64,000 bases of DNA from UBA6522 sp965262365. GTDB lineage: Bacteria > Pseudomonadota > Gammaproteobacteria > Steroidobacterales > Rariloculaceae. The notes under the pieces were generated by a model. The model was given only the letters and a program-made list of their open reading frames with translations, was not told the origin of the DNA and ran no database searches. A program made the position numbers and the translations under genes. The DNA lies in assembly GCA_965262365.1 (NCBI GenBank), contig OZ253541.1:3596001-3660000 (forward strand), read 5' to 3'. The first letter of the stretch is position 1. Each line of letters opens with the position of its first letter. Positions 61,412 through 64,000 of the stretch are shown here, one piece after another.

Positions 61412-62695
61412 ATGGTTTCTCGCCGACACTTTCTGACCAGCGCCGCGGGGGCATTGGTGAGCGCCGGCGTGGTGGCCCGCAATGCCGCCGCGCAAATTCC
61501 CGAGGCGCCGCTGACCGAGTCTCCGGCGACAGAGCCGCCGGCAGCACCTGCGTCCGGGCGGCCGTTTCAGCCCGTGGTCACGCTCAACGGGTGGTCCCTG
61601 CCCTGGCGAATGAACGGCGACGTCAAGGAATTTCATCTCATCGCGCAGCCCGTCGTCCGCGAAATTGCCCCGGGAATGACCGCTCACCTCTGGGGTTATA
61701 ACGGCCAGTCGCCGGGCCCGACCATCGAATGCGTCGAGGGCGACCGGGTGCGGCTGTTCGTCACCAACAAGCTGCCCGAATTCACGTCGATCCATTGGCA
61801 TGGGGTGCGTCTGCCCCACGGCATGGACGGCGTGACCGGCCTCACTCAGCCGCCCATTCAACCCGGCGAAACCTGGGTGTACGAGTTCGAGATGCAACAC
61901 GCCGGCACCTTCATGTACCACCCCCACGCCGACGACATGGTGCAGATCGCCATGGGCCTGATGGGCAGCATCGTGGTCCATCCGCGCGACGCCGCCGAGC
62001 GGGCCGTTGACCGGGACTTTGTCTTTCTCATGAGCGCCTACCACATCGAGCCGGGCAGCTACACGCCGCGGGTCCACACCCACACCGACTTCAACCTCTG
62101 GACCTGGAACAGCCGCGTCTTCCCGGGCATCGCGCCCCTGGTCATCCGGCAGGGCGACAGGGTCCGCGTCCGGATCGGCAACCTCACCATGACCAATCAC
62201 CCCATCCACCTGCACGGGCACTCGTTCGAGGTCACGGGAACCGACGGCGGCTGGGTACCGCCAGCCGCGCGCTGGCCGGAGGCGACCATCGATGTCGGCG
62301 TCGGCCAGATGCGCGCCATCGAGTTCGTTGCCGATGCACCCGGCGACTGGGCCTTCCACTGCCACAAGACCCACCACACCATGAACGCCATGGGGCACGA
62401 GGTCATGACTTCCATCGGTGTTGACTTCGAGGAGGCCGCGGAGAAGTTGCGCCGCCTCATTCCCCAATACATGGTCATGGGCGATCGCGGCATGGCCGAG
62501 ATGGCCTCCATGCAGATGGAACTGCCGGAGAACACGCTGCCCATGATGACGGGCGAGGGTCCGTACGGACCCATCGGGATGGGCGGGATGTTTACTGTTG
62601 TCAAGGTACGCACCGATCAGCCGCCCGGTGACTACAACGATCCGGGCTGGTACGAGCCCCCGCCCGGATCCATGGCTTACCGTTCGGAATCCTAG
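61412..62695 (+). CDS. Tat-exported multicopper oxidase
   Basis: The 427-residue protein starts with a twin-arginine signal (MVSRRHFLTSAAGALVSAG). All four copper-binding motifs are present: SIHWHGVRLPHG, MYHPHADDM, HPIHLHGHSFEV and WAFHCHKTHHTMNAM. These supply the type 1 copper and the trinuclear cluster. A Met-rich tail (about residues 350-400, with MVMGDRGMAEMASMQM and GMGGMF) resembles that of copper-tolerance oxidases. It probably oxidises Cu(I) or a phenolic in the periplasm. The preceding genes encode an outer-membrane lipoprotein and a small exported protein. Confidence 0.93.
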   Translation: MVSRRHFLTSAAGALVSAGVVARNAAAQIPEAPLTESPATEPPAAPASGRPFQPVVTLNGWSLPWRMNGDVKEFHLIAQPVVREIAPGMTAHLWGYNGQSPGPTIECVEGDRVRLFVTNKLPEFTSIHWHGVRLPHGMDGVTGLTQPPIQPGETWVYEFEMQHAGTFMYHPHADDMVQIAMGLMGSIVVHPRDAAERAVDRDFVFLMSAYHIEPGSYTPRVHTHTDFNLWTWNSRVFPGIAPLVIRQGDRVRVRIGNLTMTNHPIHLHGHSFEVTGTDGGWVPPAARWPEATIDVGVGQMRAIEFVADAPGDWAFHCHKTHHTMNAMGHEVMTSIGVDFEEAAEKLRRLIPQYMVMGDRGMAEMASMQMELPENTLPMMTGEGPYGPIGMGGMFTVVKVRTDQPPGDYNDPGWYEPPPGSMAYRSES

Positions 62696-62701
62696 GATCC
62701 A

Positions 62702-63517
62702 GTGGCCTCGACGACGACTCCACGCCCCACGCGCGACGGAATCCATGAGGCCCCCATCGTGCTGCTGCAGATTACCGACACGCACCTCTTTGCCTCTGCC
62801 GACACGACCCATCGCGGCATCAATACCCAGGCATCGCTCGACTCCGTGCTCGCCCGCGCAAGTGCCGATTCCCGCTGGCCCCCGGATGCCATCGTCGTCA
62901 CCGGAGACATCGTCCACGACGAGAGCAAGGCCGGGTACCTGCGCTTCCGCCAGACCCTGGAATCCCTTGGACCACCCGCCTTCTGCATTCCGGGCAACCA
63001 CGACGATCCCGCGGTCCTGGAGGAATGCCTTTCGGCGCCGCAGGTTCAAGTGTGCGGCGATACGCGACTGGGTACGTGGCGCTTGATCCTGTTGAACTCA
63101 TTCGGCGAAGGTGAGGTTGCCGGTGCCCTGGCGCCTGCCGAGCTGGCTCGCATGGACGCGACGCTTGAGAAGTCTCCCGATGAGCACACCCTGATCTGCA
63201 TGCATCACCCTCCTCTTCCCATGGGAAGCGCCTGGCTCGACGAGGTCGGACTGCGCGATGCGGGGGCGTTCCTTCAAATCGTCTCGCGACACAGGCAGGT
63301 CCGCGCCGTGCTCTGGGGCCACGTGCACCAGGAATCCGATCGGCATGTCGACAGCGTACGATTCATGAGTACTCCGTCAACCTGTTCACAGTTCCGGCCC
63401 GATAGCGACGAGTTCACTGTGGACAGCCGTCCACCCGGCATGCGGTGGCTAGCGCTGAAACCAGACGGCGGACTGGCCACCGAGGTGATGCGGGTGGCGG
63501 GAACCGTACCGGCATGA
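62702..63517 (+). CDS. Calcineurin-type metallophosphoesterase (CpdA-like)
   Basis: The gene starts with GTG at 62702. The 271-residue protein has the dimetal motifs ITDTHLFA, VVTGDIVHD, IPGNHDDP, CMHHPPLPM and LWGHVHQE in order. This order and the short C-terminus with FMSTPSTCSQF match CpdA, the cyclic 3',5'-AMP phosphodiesterase. It could instead act on another phosphodiester. It begins 7 bp after the oxidase and overlaps a very small frame at its end. Confidence 0.9.
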   Translation: MASTTTPRPTRDGIHEAPIVLLQITDTHLFASADTTHRGINTQASLDSVLARASADSRWPPDAIVVTGDIVHDESKAGYLRFRQTLESLGPPAFCIPGNHDDPAVLEECLSAPQVQVCGDTRLGTWRLILLNSFGEGEVAGALAPAELARMDATLEKSPDEHTLICMHHPPLPMGSAWLDEVGLRDAGAFLQIVSRHRQVRAVLWGHVHQESDRHVDSVRFMSTPSTCSQFRPDSDEFTVDSRPPGMRWLALKPDGGLATEVMRVAGTVPA

Positions 63518-63612
63518 CGCGCTCGGTCGGCGCGCTGCACCTGGTGGGCGAAGAGAGCGTGGTCGAGTTGCTTCGACAGGAAGGCTACACGGTAACCCTG
63601 GCCAACCCCTGA
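63514..63612 (+). CDS. Very small open frame, possibly a gene fragment
   Basis: An ATG overlaps the phosphoesterase stop (ATGA) and opens 32 codons (TRSVGALHLVGEESVVELL and on). I do not recognise it. The coupling is the only support; it may be the first part of a lost gene. Confidence 0.3.
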   Translation: MTRSVGALHLVGEESVVELLRQEGYTVTLANP

Positions 63613-63621
63613 AGGCCAGGG
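63596..63621. terminator. Hairpin between convergent genes, probable terminator
   Basis: CCCTGGCC and GGCCAGGG form an eight-base perfect stem with a ten-base loop, between the phosphoesterase operon and rubredoxin. No long T run follows on either strand. Confidence 0.45.
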
Positions 63622-63656
63622 CCAGTTAACGCTATCCGAGATCGCGGTAACAGGCC

Positions 63657-63842
63657 CTAGATCTCCATCATATCGAAGTCTTCCTTGCCGGCGCCGCAGT
63701 CCGGGCAGTGCCAGGACAGGGGAATATCGTCCCAGCGAGTACCGGGAGCGATGCCTTCCTCGGGTAGTCCCTCGGCTTCGTCGTAGATGAAGCCGCAGAT
63801 AAGGCACATGTACTGCTTCAGGGGCGGGGATTCGACTTGCAT
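63657..63842 (-). CDS. Rubredoxin
   Basis: The 61-residue protein has the two iron-binding pairs: CLIC near residue 14-17 and CPDC near 47-50, with the family segment GFIYDEAEGLPEEGIAPGTRW between. It is an electron carrier for oxygenases or peroxide reductases. The ATG at 63842 is chosen because the upstream gene ends at 63847 and the length then fits the family. A longer frame from 63893 would overlap that gene. Confidence 0.92.
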   Translation of the reverse strand: MQVESPPLKQYMCLICGFIYDEAEGLPEEGIAPGTRWDDIPLSWHCPDCGAGKEDFDMMEI

Positions 63843-63846
63843 CGGG

Positions 63847-64000
63847 TCAGTTGCTGCGGGCCCTTGGCTCGTAGAATTCGCCATTGAAGCCATGGAAATA
63901 GCTGTCGATCAATGGCGACTGGATCGGCTCGCGATCAACCGACAGACGCAGATTGCGCTCGGCCACGTAGGTCGTTTGATCGGCATTGTCCACCAGCACA
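63847..64000 (-). CDS. 3' end of an unrecognised gene
   Basis: On the minus strand the frame is open from the right edge (VLVDNADQTTYVAERNLRL) to a TGA at 63847, ending in GEFYEPRARSN. It stops 4 bp before the rubredoxin start, so it is probably the previous gene of the same transcript. Only 50 codons are visible and I do not recognise them. Confidence 0.55.
   Translation of the reverse strand, partial: VLVDNADQTTYVAERNLRLSVDREPIQSPLIDSYFHGFNGEFYEPRARSN

Noticed and set aside
61166..63049. Long minus-strand frame opposite the multicopper oxidase and phosphoesterase
   Set aside because: The sense genes carry complete catalytic motifs; the antisense product is His/Gly/Val-rich shadow sequence.

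Overview
The window is GC-rich, densely coded chromosomal DNA from a Gram-negative bacterium, most likely a free-living or host-associated (marine-type) member of the Gammaproteobacteria. This rests on a TonB-dependent receptor, a CpxRA-like two-component pair, MacB-type exporters, a tkt-gap-pgk-pyk operon, a TctCBA transporter, and many secreted proteins with Sec or Tat signals. The species cannot be named from the sequence. No rRNA, tRNA, transposase or phage gene was seen.

Layout. 1-6.3 kb: a catabolic block with an amidohydrolase (cut by the left edge), an FAD oxidoreductase, a Rieske oxygenase, a second amidohydrolase and an NTF2-like protein. 6.5-13.1 kb: the minus-strand operon tkt-gap-pgk-pyk-iclR. 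13.2-17.8 kb: simple repeats, a Tat-exported amidohydrolase and a TonB-dependent receptor. 18.1-20.2 kb: a two-repeat CRISPR-like element and a CpxR/CpxA-like pair whose kinase has lost the centre of its ATPase domain. 20.3-28.9 kb: a seven-gene plus-strand cluster of two sulfatases, four DUF6152-type secreted proteins and an amidohydrolase. 28.9-42.6 kb: an accessory and defence island with VapBC, a decaying type I restriction-modification locus (broken hsdM, fic remnant, hsdS with an amber stop, intact hsdR), a Schlafen/AlbA-type ATPase, an AAA/DUF4143 ATPase, a TIR-domain protein, and a PIN/ribbon-helix-helix pair with a perfect 20-bp operator palindrome. 42.7-50.7 kb: MacA- and MacB-type export genes interrupted by a DUF6152-type gene and a sugar-dehydrogenase-like gene, then an unknown membrane protein. 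51-58.3 kb: an ECHDC3-like hydratase and an SDR-TctC-TctB-TctA-MmgE/PrpD carboxylate uptake and catabolism operon. 58.4-64 kb: an operon of LVIVD protein, small exported protein, TolC-type lipoprotein, multicopper oxidase and phosphoesterase, then rubredoxin and the 3' end of an unknown gene.

The most distinctive signal is the repeated occurrence of one secreted-protein family: a DUF6152-like N-terminal half plus a C-terminal half with a GRWE(G/D)DTLVV motif. Seven genes and one remnant are scattered over the window, several placed against the strand of the operon they interrupt. Part of this set sits with sulfatases and an amidohydrolase carrying unusual Gly/Met-rich segments, next to a sensor kinase that looks catalytically dead. 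The second distinctive area is the defence island, where the restriction system has been broken in three separate ways while a TIR protein and toxin-antitoxin modules remain intact.
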